Below are positions 51,216 to 60,393 of a stretch of DNA of 64,000 bases, one piece after another (position 1 is the first letter of the stretch; every line of letters starts with the position of its first letter). This DNA is from Catillopecten margaritatus gill symbiont (lineage in GTDB: Bacteria > Pseudomonadota > Gammaproteobacteria > PS1 > Pseudothioglobaceae). Made by a program: the position numbers and the translations under genes. The notes under the pieces were generated by a model, which saw only the letters and a list, made by a program, of their open reading frames with translations, was not told where the DNA came from and did no database searches. The stretch covers positions 992,001 through 1,056,000 of the forward strand of contig CP138327.1 in the NCBI GenBank assembly GCA_037956075.1, read 5' to 3'.

Positions 51216-52097
51216 TTAGTTATTACGACTTAACCACGCAACCAGTAATTTAATTTGTAATTCTGTAAGCCTGTCTTTATGTGCTGGCATTACACCGCTT
51301 CTGCCTTTAGCAATTGATTGTTTAATTGATGCCAAATCACCACCATAAATCCAAGCACTGTCGCCTAAATTAGGTGCGCCAAAGATTGGATTGCCTTGCA
51401 TGGTTGGTGTGTGGCAACCTGCACACATTTGTAGATATTTTGCTTTACCTGCTGTATGTTCTTTCTCTTTATAAGTGTTATCGGCAATGCTTTTTACATA
51501 TTTAGCAACATTGTCCACACCCTCTTCACCCAAAACTACGCCCCAAGCTGGCATTACAGCTTTTCTACCTTCGGCAATACTATGAGTAATTTGCTCAGGT
51601 GTGCCACCCCAAATCCAAGCCTGGTCAGTTAAATCAGGGAAGTTTGTTTGACCTTTGGCGTCGTCAGCGTGACAAGTAGCACAACTTTGTGCAAAAGTAT
51701 TGCGTGCTAACTTCATTGCATCTTCATTGAATTGCAAAGTGACTATGTCTGATTGTTCTAATTTTTCAAGTTCTTGATAATAGTCATGATCAACTTTTGC
51801 TTGGCTTTCAACATAACTCTCGGAAAGGAGTGCATTATTAAACAAGCCTCTGTAGTTACCAAAACTTGGATAGAAAGTCATATACAATAAGGCAAAAATT
51901 GCAGCGGAAATACCCGACCAGAACCACCATGCGGGTACAGGAGCTTGACCTTCTTCTAAAGTCTCATCCCACATCACTTCGTGATGAACAGGCTCTTCGG
52001 CAAAATAAATCATAATACCTAGGAACAATAAATACATCAATCCTGCAATTGTTAGCGCGACGACAATTGCCTGCCAGAAAAAAGGTAAATTAGCCAT
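51216..52097 (-). CDS. ccoP: cbb3-type cytochrome c oxidase subunit III (diheme CcoP)
   Basis: 293 residues. Two membrane helices occur in the first 80 residues (FFWQAIVVALTIAGLMYLLF; WWFWSGISAAIFALLYMTF). Two cytochrome c domains follow, with C-A-T-C-H and C-A-G-C-H and two late Met ligands in VMPAWG and VMPAHK. CcoP carries electrons from soluble cytochromes to CcoO and the catalytic CcoN. It overlaps ccoQ by 8 bp. Confidence 0.97.
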   Translation of the reverse strand: MANLPFFWQAIVVALTIAGLMYLLFLGIMIYFAEEPVHHEVMWDETLEEGQAPVPAWWFWSGISAAIFALLYMTFYPSFGNYRGLFNNALLSESYVESQAKVDHDYYQELEKLEQSDIVTLQFNEDAMKLARNTFAQSCATCHADDAKGQTNFPDLTDQAWIWGGTPEQITHSIAEGRKAVMPAWGVVLGEEGVDNVAKYVKSIADNTYKEKEHTAGKAKYLQMCAGCHTPTMQGNPIFGAPNLGDSAWIYGGDLASIKQSIAKGRSGVMPAHKDRLTELQIKLLVAWLSRNN

Positions 52098-52248
52098 GCT
52101 TGTTATCTCCTGTTACTTCTTCATCAAATAGTGGAATATTCATACAATAATCTTGTGCTTCTTTGCTTTGTTTCATTGACATCCACATCACCAATCCAAT
52201 CATAAAGCCCATGGCTATCATATCACCAATAAGAACAAACTGCCACAT
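52090..52248 (-). CDS. ccoQ: cbb3-type oxidase small subunit CcoQ
   Basis: A 52-residue protein read directly from the sequence. It starts M-W-Q-F-V-L-I-G-D-M-I, has one membrane helix (residues about 3-24), then a soluble end with KQSKEAQDYCMNIPLFDEE. Position between ccoO and ccoP, size and single helix identify CcoQ, which stabilises the oxidase. The ATG overlaps the ccoO stop (TAATG), and the 3' end overlaps ccoP by 8 bp. Confidence 0.88.
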   Translation of the reverse strand: MWQFVLIGDMIAMGFMIGLVMWMSMKQSKEAQDYCMNIPLFDEEVTGDNKHG

Positions 52249-52850
52249 TACAAAAACTTCCCTAGCACTTGTAAATAAGCCGTGATTGCCTCTAACTCTG
52301 TCTTGCCTTCAATATCCGATTCTGCTTGTTTAATTTGCTCATCAGTATAAGGGTGTCCATAATATTTCAACAATTCCAACTTAGCAACAACTGTGCTTTT
52401 ATCTACTTTGTTTTTAGTTAGCCAAGGGTAGGCGGGCATAATTGACTTAGGCACAACAGACCTTGGGTCGTTCAAATGCAATTCATGCCATTTATCACTA
52501 TATTTGCCACCCAATCGTGCTAAATCTGGACCTGTGCGTTTTGAACCCCATAAAAATGGACGGTCATAAACGCCTTCACCAGGTACTGAAACAGCACCAT
52601 AGCGCATCACCTCTGCTACCAAAGGTCTGACTTGTTGAGAATGACAGCCAACGCAACCTTCACGAATATAAATATCTCTACCTGTTAATTCTAAGGCAGA
52701 ATAAGGTCTGACATTTTCCGTACCTTTGTGTAAAGATTCGTCAAATAAATTTGGCACGATTTGCACGAAGCCACCAATCGAGGTAACAATCAAGATACCG
52801 AATATCAATAATGCCGAATTACTTTCAATGGTTTTATGTAGTTTTAACAT
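52248..52850 (-). CDS. ccoO: cbb3-type cytochrome c oxidase subunit II (monoheme CcoO)
   Basis: 200 residues. One N-terminal membrane helix (ALLIFGILIVTSIGGFVQIVP) and one heme site C-V-G-C-H in YIREGCVGCHSQQVRPL. The axial Met is in KSIMPAYPWL. DVGPDLAR-like GPDLARLGG is conserved. Length is normal for CcoO (about 200). Order ccoN-ccoO-ccoQ-ccoP is canonical. Confidence 0.97.
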   Translation of the reverse strand: MLKLHKTIESNSALLIFGILIVTSIGGFVQIVPNLFDESLHKGTENVRPYSALELTGRDIYIREGCVGCHSQQVRPLVAEVMRYGAVSVPGEGVYDRPFLWGSKRTGPDLARLGGKYSDKWHELHLNDPRSVVPKSIMPAYPWLTKNKVDKSTVVAKLELLKYYGHPYTDEQIKQAESDIEGKTELEAITAYLQVLGKFL

Positions 52851-52859
52851 TTTAATCTC

Positions 52860-54299
52860 CTAAATTTCGTTACCAGGATGAACCTTAGGTATTTTCACTA
52901 ATACTGGCAATGCACTTTTGCTAGTCGCATAGGTTCTATACAAGTTATAAGTCATCAATAAGGCACCACTTAAGAATAATAGTCCGCCCACCAAACGAAT
53001 CCAGTGATAAGGAATAGTAACAATCATAATGTCGACAAAACTATAATTAAGTTGCCCATGGTCATTCAGCGATAAATTCATTATTCCTTGTGCAACACCC
53101 GAGCCCCAAAGTGACACCACATAAAGCAACACACCCATCAACGCTATCCAAAAATGGATATCTGCCAAACGCTTGCTAAATAATTCTGTTGTGCCTAGTA
53201 ATTTAGGTACTAAAAAGTAAAGCGTGCCAAAAGTAACAAAAGCATTCCAGCCAAGTGCACCTGAATGCACATGTCCTACCGTCCAATCGGTGTAATGACT
53301 AACCACATTCACACTTTTAATTGCCATCATTGGACCTTCAAAAGTTGCCATTGCATAAAAAATCATCGATACAACCACAAACTTCATTCCCGGGTCGGTT
53401 TTAAGCTTGTCCCACGCACCACTCATGGTCATAACGGCATTCACCATTGTTGCCCACGAAGGTAAAATTAAAATAACACTCATTACCATTGCCACTGTCA
53501 TCAACCAATCGGGGATAGAAGTGTAATGTAAGTGGTGTGGACCTACCCAAATATAAGTATAAATAAATGCCCAAAATGCAATGACTGAAAGGCGATAACT
53601 CCAAACTGGTCTGCCCGCTTGTTTTGGTAGCGTGTAATAAAACATTCCCAAGAAACCTGCAGTTAAGAAGAAGCCAACGGCATTATGACCATACCACCAC
53701 TGCACAATTGCATCTTGTGTGCCTTCGTAAATTGGATATGCTTGTGTCCAACTATAAGGAATTGCCAAATTATTAACAATGTGCAACATTGCCACCACGA
53801 TAATCAACGCACCGTAAAACCAGTTGGATACATAAATTGGACGAATTTTTCTCGTTGCCAATGTACCGAAAAACACAACCGCAAAAGCAACCCAAACAAC
53901 AGCCACCGCAATATCAAGTGGCCATTCAAATTCTGCATATTCCTTGCTTGAGGTATAACCCATTAACAAACTACTCACACCTGCAGCCACGCCAATCTGC
54001 CAACCAATGGCAACAATCCACGCTAATTTTGGAGCAAATAAACGCACATGGCAAGTGCGTTGCACACTATAAAAAGCAGTTGCAATCAATGCCGATCCAC
54101 CAAAACCGAACACAACCGCATTAGTGTGGAATGGACGCAAACGCCCAAAAGTAATCTGTGGAATGTCAAAATTAAGCCACGGCATCACCAATTCAGCCGC
54201 CAAATAAACACCAGCACTCATACCTACCACTGCCCAAAGCATAGTGCAGGCTATCAAAAAGACCGTCGTAGAATCCGTATAGTAAAGATTTTTGTTCAT
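52860..54299 (-). CDS. ccoN: cbb3-type cytochrome c oxidase subunit I (CcoN)
   Basis: 479 residues with 12 membrane helices. Heme-copper ligands are present: His in RPFHTNAVVFGF, QWWYGHNAVGFF, VGPHHLHYTS and HVHSGALGWNAF. cbb3 enzymes have high oxygen affinity and serve microaerobic respiration. Typical for the family in length (about 475). A Yip1-like membrane gene lies just upstream (4-bp gap), so the operon likely begins there. Confidence 0.98.
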   Translation of the reverse strand: MNKNLYYTDSTTVFLIACTMLWAVVGMSAGVYLAAELVMPWLNFDIPQITFGRLRPFHTNAVVFGFGGSALIATAFYSVQRTCHVRLFAPKLAWIVAIGWQIGVAAGVSSLLMGYTSSKEYAEFEWPLDIAVAVVWVAFAVVFFGTLATRKIRPIYVSNWFYGALIIVVAMLHIVNNLAIPYSWTQAYPIYEGTQDAIVQWWYGHNAVGFFLTAGFLGMFYYTLPKQAGRPVWSYRLSVIAFWAFIYTYIWVGPHHLHYTSIPDWLMTVAMVMSVILILPSWATMVNAVMTMSGAWDKLKTDPGMKFVVVSMIFYAMATFEGPMMAIKSVNVVSHYTDWTVGHVHSGALGWNAFVTFGTLYFLVPKLLGTTELFSKRLADIHFWIALMGVLLYVVSLWGSGVAQGIMNLSLNDHGQLNYSFVDIMIVTIPYHWIRLVGGLLFLSGALLMTYNLYRTYATSKSALPVLVKIPKVHPGNEI

Positions 54300-54303
54300 A
54301 AAA

Positions 54304-54873
54304 TTAAACTCCTAAATTAAGGCCGATACCTTGGACCCAAGCGGTAGTAACAATACCTAAAAAACATAAAAAGCCAGTAACCACATAGCCTAAAAGCGAA
54401 CAACCCATAAAAACACCACGGTCATAATCGGTTTTCAACAACACTGGAATGGAAGCAAATAACAAATAGCCACTCAAGGCAAAAATTGGAGAAAGTACAA
54501 TAATATGAAACAAGATGGAAGGGTATAAATGGGCAAAACCACCCACCATAATTGGTGTAGTTACCACAGTTACCACGGCAAAAGCGTCTTTTAAAGTTGC
54601 ATCGGGGGCATAAATAGTGGACATCCACTTAATAATCAACGCAGTAACAAACCAAGCGCCTATCAATGCTACAGCGTAAAAGATGCCAATTGCAATAGAC
54701 TCTGTTAAAGAGAGGTGAATAGGGTCGCCGATACCTAATGACCAGCCAGCATGGTAAGAACCATAAAAGGCACTGATAGGTGGAATAAGAATCAGCCAAA
54801 ACGAAAAACGAAAAAATAATTGGACAGGGGAATATTGCGAATCTGCTAAATGCTTAATACTTGCTTGAATCAT
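54304..54873 (-). CDS. Yip1-family (DUF1282-like) membrane protein upstream of ccoN
   Basis: 189 residues with five hydrophobic helices. SFWLILIPPISAFYGSYHAGWSLG is the conserved early part. The remaining helices are AIGIFYAVALIGAWFVTALII, DAFAVVTVVTTPIMVGGFAHL, FHIIVLSPIFALSGYLLF and MGCSLLGYVVTGFLCFLGIVT. It resembles Yip1/DUF1282 proteins found beside cbb3 genes. The 4-bp gap to ccoN indicates cotranscription and perhaps a role in oxidase assembly. Function unknown. Confidence 0.75.
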   Translation of the reverse strand: MIQASIKHLADSQYSPVQLFFRFSFWLILIPPISAFYGSYHAGWSLGIGDPIHLSLTESIAIGIFYAVALIGAWFVTALIIKWMSTIYAPDATLKDAFAVVTVVTTPIMVGGFAHLYPSILFHIIVLSPIFALSGYLLFASIPVLLKTDYDRGVFMGCSLLGYVVTGFLCFLGIVTTAWVQGIGLNLGV

Positions 54874-54962
54874 AATAAAACCTTTTTTATGGTTTGAATA
54901 ATTAAATTATACTATTAAAAACATATAAATATATTTCAAAAAAAGAAAAATATTTCCTACAC

Positions 54963-54992
54963 TTTATACAATAGACACGAGAATTATATCAA
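54963..54992 (-). promoter_or_regulatory. Probable promoter of the Yip1-ccoNOQP operon
   Basis: On the minus strand TTGATA (54987-54992) and TATAAA (54963-54968) are separated by 18 bp. It lies about 90 bp upstream of the Yip1-like ATG. No convincing FNR box (TTGAT-N4-ATCAA) is seen beside it. Confidence 0.4.
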
Positions 54993-55030
54993 GCTATTTT
55001 GTATAAATAAACAACATAGATTGCTTTTTA

Positions 55031-55807
55031 TTAAATAAATTGACGAAACGGGTCCTCAATTAAATCAATATCGAATTCTGCAATGTTAGAAAGGTGTTGC
55101 TCATCAATGACACACATTTTTTTACGCCCACAGGTAATTAACCCCTGATCTTTAAAATCAGCAATGACTCTATTTACATGGACCTTAGTTAACCCCAGAG
55201 CATCGCCCATATCCTCCTGATTGAGTGGGAAAAATGCCTCACCAGTTGTCAAATTAAAATAATCTGGGGACTGCACACGAATACGAGAATATAGCTCCAT
55301 AATTAAATATGCTAAATTTTCAGTTGCCGTTTTTTGCCCTAAATTCAATAACCGTTGCTGATACAAACTGATTTCGTGCGATTGTATTTCAATCAGTCTT
55401 TTGGCGATTTCAGGATTTTCACTAACCATTTTTGTAACATTATCATCAAAAAATAAGCAAATAGTTGAATCCACCTCTACTTTAATAGAGTAGAGTAATT
55501 CGCCTTTATTATTACGACTAAAACCCACAAAATCACCCGGCAACACAACCCTTAAAATTTGTCGCCCCCCATTACTTAAATCATTGTATAAAACAAGGAA
55601 GCCTGTGCGTAAAGTAAATGCATAATCAATGTACTCACGCTCTTTATGGATAACTTCTCCTGCCGAAAAAGCACGATGCTTATCACGATATTTTTGCGTT
55701 ACACGAATTTTATCCCCATCCACTACACCAAACAAAGCTCGTGATCTGACAGTACATTGACTACAATCAGCGAGTTTTGGAAAGAGAATATTTGTTTTGG
55801 CTACCAT
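55031..55807 (-). CDS. CRP/FNR-family transcriptional regulator
   Basis: 258 residues. N-terminal cysteines C15 and C18 (ADCSQCTVRSRAL), a cyclic-nucleotide-like barrel (residues 35-150) with C117, a long dimer helix, and an HTH (residues about 195-225: EDMGDALGLTKVHVNRVIADF). Compared with E. coli FNR (C20, C23, C29, C122), C15, C18 and C117 match in spacing, but the C29 equivalent is Ala24. So it may sense oxygen differently or through a different ligand. It lies just upstream of the cco operon on the same strand, an obvious candidate regulator of it. Confidence 0.9.
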   Translation of the reverse strand: MVAKTNILFPKLADCSQCTVRSRALFGVVDGDKIRVTQKYRDKHRAFSAGEVIHKEREYIDYAFTLRTGFLVLYNDLSNGGRQILRVVLPGDFVGFSRNNKGELLYSIKVEVDSTICLFFDDNVTKMVSENPEIAKRLIEIQSHEISLYQQRLLNLGQKTATENLAYLIMELYSRIRVQSPDYFNLTTGEAFFPLNQEDMGDALGLTKVHVNRVIADFKDQGLITCGRKKMCVIDEQHLSNIAEFDIDLIEDPFRQFI

Positions 55808-55891
55808 ATTTTTAACGATACCATAAAAACACTAATGTATTACAGAACTCTTCATTAATATAATGAAATACTAATATTCACTTATATAGAG

Positions 55892-55897
55892 TATAAT
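55892..55897 (+). promoter_or_regulatory. -10 box of the DEAD-box helicase gene
   Basis: A perfect TATAAT 33 bp before the GTG start at 55930. A TTG within it begins a longer frame that is unlikely to be translated. The -35 region is weak. Confidence 0.45.
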
Positions 55898-55929
55898 TGT
55901 TTTCTTTACTCTCACCCAACAAGGTATCC

Positions 55930-57774
55930 GTGTCTGATAATCAAGAAAACAATAAACCGCAAGTTAAATTTAATGATTTGGGCCTGTCGGATTCTATTTT
56001 AAGTGTCTTAGATTCTATTGGCTATGAAGTTCCGTCGCCGATTCAAGAGCAGTGTATTAATCATTTGTTAAATGGCAAAGATGTTATTGGTCAAGCGCAA
56101 ACGGGTACGGGTAAAACTGCTGCTTTTGCCTTACCGTTATTAGACAAAATTGACCTGAATTTGAATGCGCCACAGTTGCTCATCTTAGCGCCAACACGCG
56201 AATTAGCGATTCAAGTATCAGAAGCAGTACAGACTTATTCCCGTGGTATGAAGGGCTTTCATGTGCTACCTATTTATGGTGGACAATCTTATGATGTGCA
56301 ATTACGACCATTAAAGCGGGGTGTTCACGCTGTCGTCGGCACGCCAGGGCGGGTGATGGACCATATTAAGCGTGGTACTTTAAAATTAGATAATTTGAAA
56401 TCATTCGTTTTAGATGAAGCCGATGAAATGTTGAAAATGGGTTTTATTGATGATATTAAGTGGGTGATGGAGCGCATTCCTGAGCAGCGACAAATCGCTT
56501 TATTCTCAGCAACTATGCCTAATGCAATCAAAAGAGTGGCAGAAAAGTTTCTAAATGAACCGAAAATTGTTCAAGTTAAAAATAAAACGGAAACCGCCCC
56601 AACCATCACTCAGAAATATATGATGGTTAGTAATATGGCACAAAAACTAGATGCGCTTACCCGTATTTTAGAAGTCATTACTTTTGATGCAATGATTGTA
56701 TTCGCTCGCACCAAGACCATGACTGTTGAGCTGGAGGAAAAACTCTCGGCTCGTGGTTTTTCAGCAGCAGCAATTAATGGCGATATTGCTCAAAATCAAC
56801 GCGAACGCATTATTAATAACTACAAAAAAGGCAAGATTGATATTTTGATTGCCACTGATGTTGCTGCCCGTGGTTTGGATGTTCAGCGTATTTCTCATGT
56901 GGTCAATTACGACATTCCACAAGATGCAGAAACTTATGTGCATCGTATTGGTAGAACGGGGCGTGCTGGGCGTGAGGGTGAGGCGATTTTATTTGTTTCT
57001 AATCGTGAAAGACGGATGTTGAGCAATATTGAGCGAGTAACGCGTCAAAAAATTGAGCCAATTGAATTGCCTACTGCAAAAATTATCAATGCCAAGCGGA
57101 TTGAAACTTTTAAAAATAATATTTCAGACACGATTAATAATCAAAGTTTGGAGGTGTTTGAAAAGTTAGTCATTGAATTTCAAGAGTCCAATCCAGAGCT
57201 TGAATCCGTCAAAGTTGCTGCTGCCTTAGCTTTTATTGCACAAGGAAAAGAGCCATTATTGATTTCTGATAAGGCACAAAGTTTCGGCAGAGAGCAAAGA
57301 CAGGGTGAGGAAAAAATCATTTCAACCGAAGCCTCGCCGTTAAAAGACAATCCACAAGTACCGATGGTTCGCTATCGTGTTGATGTCGGCAATAGCAACA
57401 GCGTAAAACCAGGCAATATTTTAGGTGCAGTGGCAAATGAAGCGGATATTGACAGCGAATATATCGGCTCTATTCAGATTTTTGACAACTTCTCAACTGT
57501 TGATTTACCTAATGAAATGCCAAAGGATGTTTTAGACTTGCTACAAAAAACTGTTGTCTGTGGTAAACGCTTGAATATGGTAGCCCTCACCGATAAGAAC
57601 AACACTGCAAAAGTTGGTGGTTCAAATTCAGACGGTGGCAACGGTGGACGCAAATTTGGTCGCAAGAAATTTTCAAAAGACCGCAAGGGTGGTGGTAATT
57701 CAAACCGCAGAAAACAAGGTGGTGGCAACGATAGAAGCAATCGACGCAGTAAAAAACCAAAATTTTCTCGATAA
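55930..57774 (+). CDS. deaD: DEAD-box RNA helicase DeaD/CsdA
   Basis: 614 residues starting at GTG 55930, with an AAGG ribosome binding site 5 bp before; a TTG at 55897 overlaps the -10 box and is rejected. RecA-like domains have Q motif PSPIQEQ, Walker A AQTGTGKTAAF, DEAD in FVLDEADEML, SAT in LFSATMP, and HRIGRTGRAGREG. The DbpA-like RNA-binding domain (MVRYRVDVGNSNSVKPGNILGA; about residues 475-550) precedes a Gly/Arg/Lys-rich tail. CsdA helps ribosome assembly and mRNA turnover in the cold. A cold-shock gene follows on the same strand. Confidence 0.96.
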   Translation: MSDNQENNKPQVKFNDLGLSDSILSVLDSIGYEVPSPIQEQCINHLLNGKDVIGQAQTGTGKTAAFALPLLDKIDLNLNAPQLLILAPTRELAIQVSEAVQTYSRGMKGFHVLPIYGGQSYDVQLRPLKRGVHAVVGTPGRVMDHIKRGTLKLDNLKSFVLDEADEMLKMGFIDDIKWVMERIPEQRQIALFSATMPNAIKRVAEKFLNEPKIVQVKNKTETAPTITQKYMMVSNMAQKLDALTRILEVITFDAMIVFARTKTMTVELEEKLSARGFSAAAINGDIAQNQRERIINNYKKGKIDILIATDVAARGLDVQRISHVVNYDIPQDAETYVHRIGRTGRAGREGEAILFVSNRERRMLSNIERVTRQKIEPIELPTAKIINAKRIETFKNNISDTINNQSLEVFEKLVIEFQESNPELESVKVAAALAFIAQGKEPLLISDKAQSFGREQRQGEEKIISTEASPLKDNPQVPMVRYRVDVGNSNSVKPGNILGAVANEADIDSEYIGSIQIFDNFSTVDLPNEMPKDVLDLLQKTVVCGKRLNMVALTDKNNTAKVGGSNSDGGNGGRKFGRKKFSKDRKGGGNSNRRKQGGGNDRSNRRSKKPKFSR

Positions 57775-57851
57775 TTCTCACACAAGCGTCAAACTATCAT
57801 TAAAATACTCAGTGCTGGTAAGAATACAGCTGCTGTTTATTATGTGGTTCT

Positions 57852-57864
57852 GATGCTTTGCATC
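57852..57864. other. Small hairpin in the deaD-csp gap
   Basis: GATGC-TTT-GCATC, a 5-bp stem with a 3-base loop, in the 155-bp region between deaD and the cold-shock gene. There is no U-tract directly after it, so it is not a good terminator. It might belong to a cold-shock leader. A TATAAT at 57909-57914 lies only 16 bp before the csp ATG. Confidence 0.3.
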
Positions 57865-57929
57865 AACTCTGAGTTATAAAAGTGGTCTAGTTTTTTTTCG
57901 GTATTTTTTATAATTTAATAGGAGACATC

Positions 57930-58133
57930 ATGTCTGTAACAGGAAAAGTCAAATGGTTTGACGCAAAAAAAGGTTTTGGTTTTATTGAGCAAGAGAGTGG
58001 TGACGATGTATTCGTTCACTTCCGTGCTATTGAAGGCGACGGCTACAAGTCACTTGACGAAGGTCAAGAAGTTGAGTTCGACTTAGAAGACGGCGCTAAA
58101 GGCCCTCAAGCAGCGAATGTAATTCCACAGTAA
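57930..58133 (+). CDS. Cold-shock protein (CspA family)
   Basis: A 67-residue OB-fold RNA chaperone. RNP1 is KGFGFIEQ and RNP2 is DVFVHFRAI. It starts with [12 protein letters not shown]. An AGGAGA ribosome binding site precedes the ATG. Which of the CspA/C/D/E types it equals cannot be decided. Placement after the cold-associated helicase deaD suggests shared use. It is followed by a terminator. Confidence 0.97.
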   Translation: MSVTGKVKWFDAKKGFGFIEQESGDDVFVHFRAIEGDGYKSLDEGQEVEFDLEDGAKGPQAANVIPQ

Positions 58134-58153
58134 ATTTTATTTACTTTAGAATT

Positions 58154-58182
58154 AAAAACCCGACTTAATCGTCGGGTTTTTT
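58154..58182 (+). terminator. Terminator of the cold-shock gene
   Basis: The stem AAAACCCGAC / GTCGGGTTTT with loop TTAATC, followed by TT. It begins 20 bp after the csp stop. Confidence 0.92.
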
Positions 58183-58223
58183 GTGCGTAAAACCCTTCCT
58201 CAAATCCTTTATAATAAAATCCT

Positions 58224-59639
58224 ATGAAAACATTTTACTGGTACGACTACGAAACTTTTGGCATCAACCCAAAAACAGCACGCATTTCACAATTTGCAGG
58301 TATTCGCACGGATGAACACCTGAATATCTTGAATGAGCACATGTTTTATTGCAAGCCCACAAATGATTGTTTACCATCGCCTGAAGCGTGTGCGGTAACA
58401 GGCATATCGCCCCAACTTTGTGATGAAAAAGGTGTGATTGAGCATGAATTTATTAAGAAAATCCACACTGAATTTTCCCAGCTAAATACTTGTGTGGTGG
58501 GCTACAATTCTATTCGCTTTGATGATGAATTTACCCGCTATACTTTATATCGTAACTTCATTGACCCTTATACTTGGCATTGGAAAAATGGCAATACCCG
58601 CTGGGATATTTTGGATGTGGTGCGTTTGTGTTATGCGTTGAAAAAAGACAGTTGTTTGAAATGGGTGCATGATGAAAATGGCAAACCTATTTTCAAACTT
58701 GACCAACTTGCCCCTGCGAATGGCATTGAGCACAGTGATGCTCATGATGCTTTGGCGGATGTGCGTGCGACGATTGCGATTGCGAAAATTATTAAAGACA
58801 CACAGCCGAAACTTTTTGACTATGCATTTAGCCTTAGAGAAAAGAAAGTTGTTGAAAGTAAAATCAAACTATTTGAACCGATGCTACATACTTCGGGTAT
58901 GTATCTCGCCACGCTTTCTTGCACGCGTTTATGTGTTGCACTGGCACATCATCCCGAATATAACGACCGTGCGATTGTGTTTAATCTCGATCAAGACCCT
59001 GCTATTTTGTTAGAAAAGGATGCGGAGGAATTGAAAAAATTAATGTTTACCAGGCAGTCAGAATTGCCAGAAGGAGAGGAAAGATTACAAGTTAAAGATT
59101 TGGTTTTTAATAAAAGTCCGATGTTTGTGCCAAATGTTTACAAACTTGACCCTGTTATTGTTGAACAATTGCAATTAGATATGGATACTTGTTTGCAACG
59201 CTTGGCATATATAAAAGATAATCACATTGCATTAAGTAAAATTGCACAAAGTTTATATCTAAATGGTCAAAAACCAGCACCAAGCGAGGATGCTGATCAG
59301 TTGTTGTATAACGGTTTTATAGATAATGCGGATAGGTGTATTAGCGATGAAATTCAAACGCTTTCTACAACACAGTTAAAAAACTTTCATCCAAAATTTA
59401 AAGATAAAAAACTCAATGATTTGCTAATACATTTTAAAGCCAGAAATTACCCCGAATCTCTAACCGAAGACGAGCAAGAAAACTGGTTTGAAACCGTGCA
59501 AGGTCGTATTCAATCAGGGGAAAATGGCTATTTATCAATTGACGACTATACACAATCTATTGATGCAATGCGTAAGGCTAATCCTGATAAAGAAAATCTC
59601 TGGCAGCAATTAGAATATTATGCAGAATCTTTTTTATAA
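58224..59639 (+). CDS. sbcB: Exodeoxyribonuclease I
   Basis: A 471-residue 3'-5' single-strand DNA exonuclease of the DEDDh class. ExoI is DYETFG, ExoII is in VVGYNSIRFDDEF and ExoIII in HSDAHDALADVRATI. An SH3-like and a helical C-terminal region follow (KLDPVIVEQLQLD; late NWFETVQGRIQ). Length equals E. coli ExoI (475). A TATAAT at about 58210 may be its -10 box. Confidence 0.97.
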   Translation: MKTFYWYDYETFGINPKTARISQFAGIRTDEHLNILNEHMFYCKPTNDCLPSPEACAVTGISPQLCDEKGVIEHEFIKKIHTEFSQLNTCVVGYNSIRFDDEFTRYTLYRNFIDPYTWHWKNGNTRWDILDVVRLCYALKKDSCLKWVHDENGKPIFKLDQLAPANGIEHSDAHDALADVRATIAIAKIIKDTQPKLFDYAFSLREKKVVESKIKLFEPMLHTSGMYLATLSCTRLCVALAHHPEYNDRAIVFNLDQDPAILLEKDAEELKKLMFTRQSELPEGEERLQVKDLVFNKSPMFVPNVYKLDPVIVEQLQLDMDTCLQRLAYIKDNHIALSKIAQSLYLNGQKPAPSEDADQLLYNGFIDNADRCISDEIQTLSTTQLKNFHPKFKDKKLNDLLIHFKARNYPESLTEDEQENWFETVQGRIQSGENGYLSIDDYTQSIDAMRKANPDKENLWQQLEYYAESFL

Positions 59640-59678
59640 AACCTATAATTCACTTATAGCACACGCTGTAGCGTAATT

Positions 59679-59707
59679 TTGCTATTCATCTGTTTTTACT
59701 GTATAAT
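59679..59707 (+). promoter_or_regulatory. Promoter of nth
   Basis: TTGCTA at 59679-59684 and TATAAT at 59702-59707, with the optimal 17-bp spacer. The -10 box lies 34 bp before the nth ATG. Confidence 0.65.
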
Positions 59708-59740
59708 TTTTGCTCAATCAAGTAGATATGCAGAAAAACA

Positions 59741-60376
59741 ATGAACGCCGAAACTCGCAACGAAATGTTTAGCAGATTGCTAAAAAAAATACCTGACCCA
59801 ACGACAGAGTTAAATTATTCGACACCTTTTGAGTTGCTCGTTGCGGTCACACTGTCGGCACAAGCGACAGATAAAAGTGTCAATAAAGTCACTGGAAAAC
59901 TCTTTCCATTAGCGAATACACCTGAGTCAATTTATGAATTAGGCGAAGATGCAGTTAGAGAAACCATTAAAACCATTGGCTTGTTTAACTCAAAGGCCAA
60001 GCATATTGTTCAAGCCTGTAAAATTTTGATTGATAAATACAATTCAGAGGTACCTGAAACTCGTAAAGAACTAGAGGCCTTACCAGGTGTTGGTCGTAAA
60101 ACTGCCAATGTGGTTTTAAATACGGCTTTCGGACACCCAACCATTGCCGTTGACACGCACATTTATCGTGTTGCTAATCGCACTGCAATTGCTAGCGGTA
60201 AAACAGTGTTGGAAGTTGAAAAGAAATTAGTTAAATTCATCCCTGATGAATATCGTGTCCCTGCCCATCACTTAATGATTTTGCACGGTCGTTACACTTG
60301 TAAAGCGCGTTCACCATTATGTCCAGAATGCATTTTGCTTGATTTGTGTGAATACGAAGAAAAAAACTTAGATTAA
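59741..60376 (+). CDS. nth: Endonuclease III
   Basis: A 211-residue DNA glycosylase/AP lyase that removes oxidised pyrimidines. The helix-hairpin-helix is LPGVGRKTANVVL with the catalytic Lys, and the catalytic Asp is in VDTHIYRVANR. The 4Fe-4S cluster motif C-x6-C-x2-C-x5-C is complete at the C-terminus. Length equals E. coli Nth. DUF1841 follows 17 bp downstream. Confidence 0.98.
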   Translation: MNAETRNEMFSRLLKKIPDPTTELNYSTPFELLVAVTLSAQATDKSVNKVTGKLFPLANTPESIYELGEDAVRETIKTIGLFNSKAKHIVQACKILIDKYNSEVPETRKELEALPGVGRKTANVVLNTAFGHPTIAVDTHIYRVANRTAIASGKTVLEVEKKLVKFIPDEYRVPAHHLMILHGRYTCKARSPLCPECILLDLCEYEEKNLD

Positions 60377-60393
60377 ACTGAGTTTTCACACTT

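Noticed and set aside
54874..55030. FNR box (TTGAT-N4-ATCAA) in front of the Yip1-cco operon
   Set aside because: TTGAATAATTAAAT and TTGATATAATTC were examined; neither has a proper second half-site.
55897..55929. TTG start extending DeaD by 11 residues
   Set aside because: This TTG overlaps the -10 box, so it would not be on the mRNA; the GTG at 55930 has a ribosome binding site.
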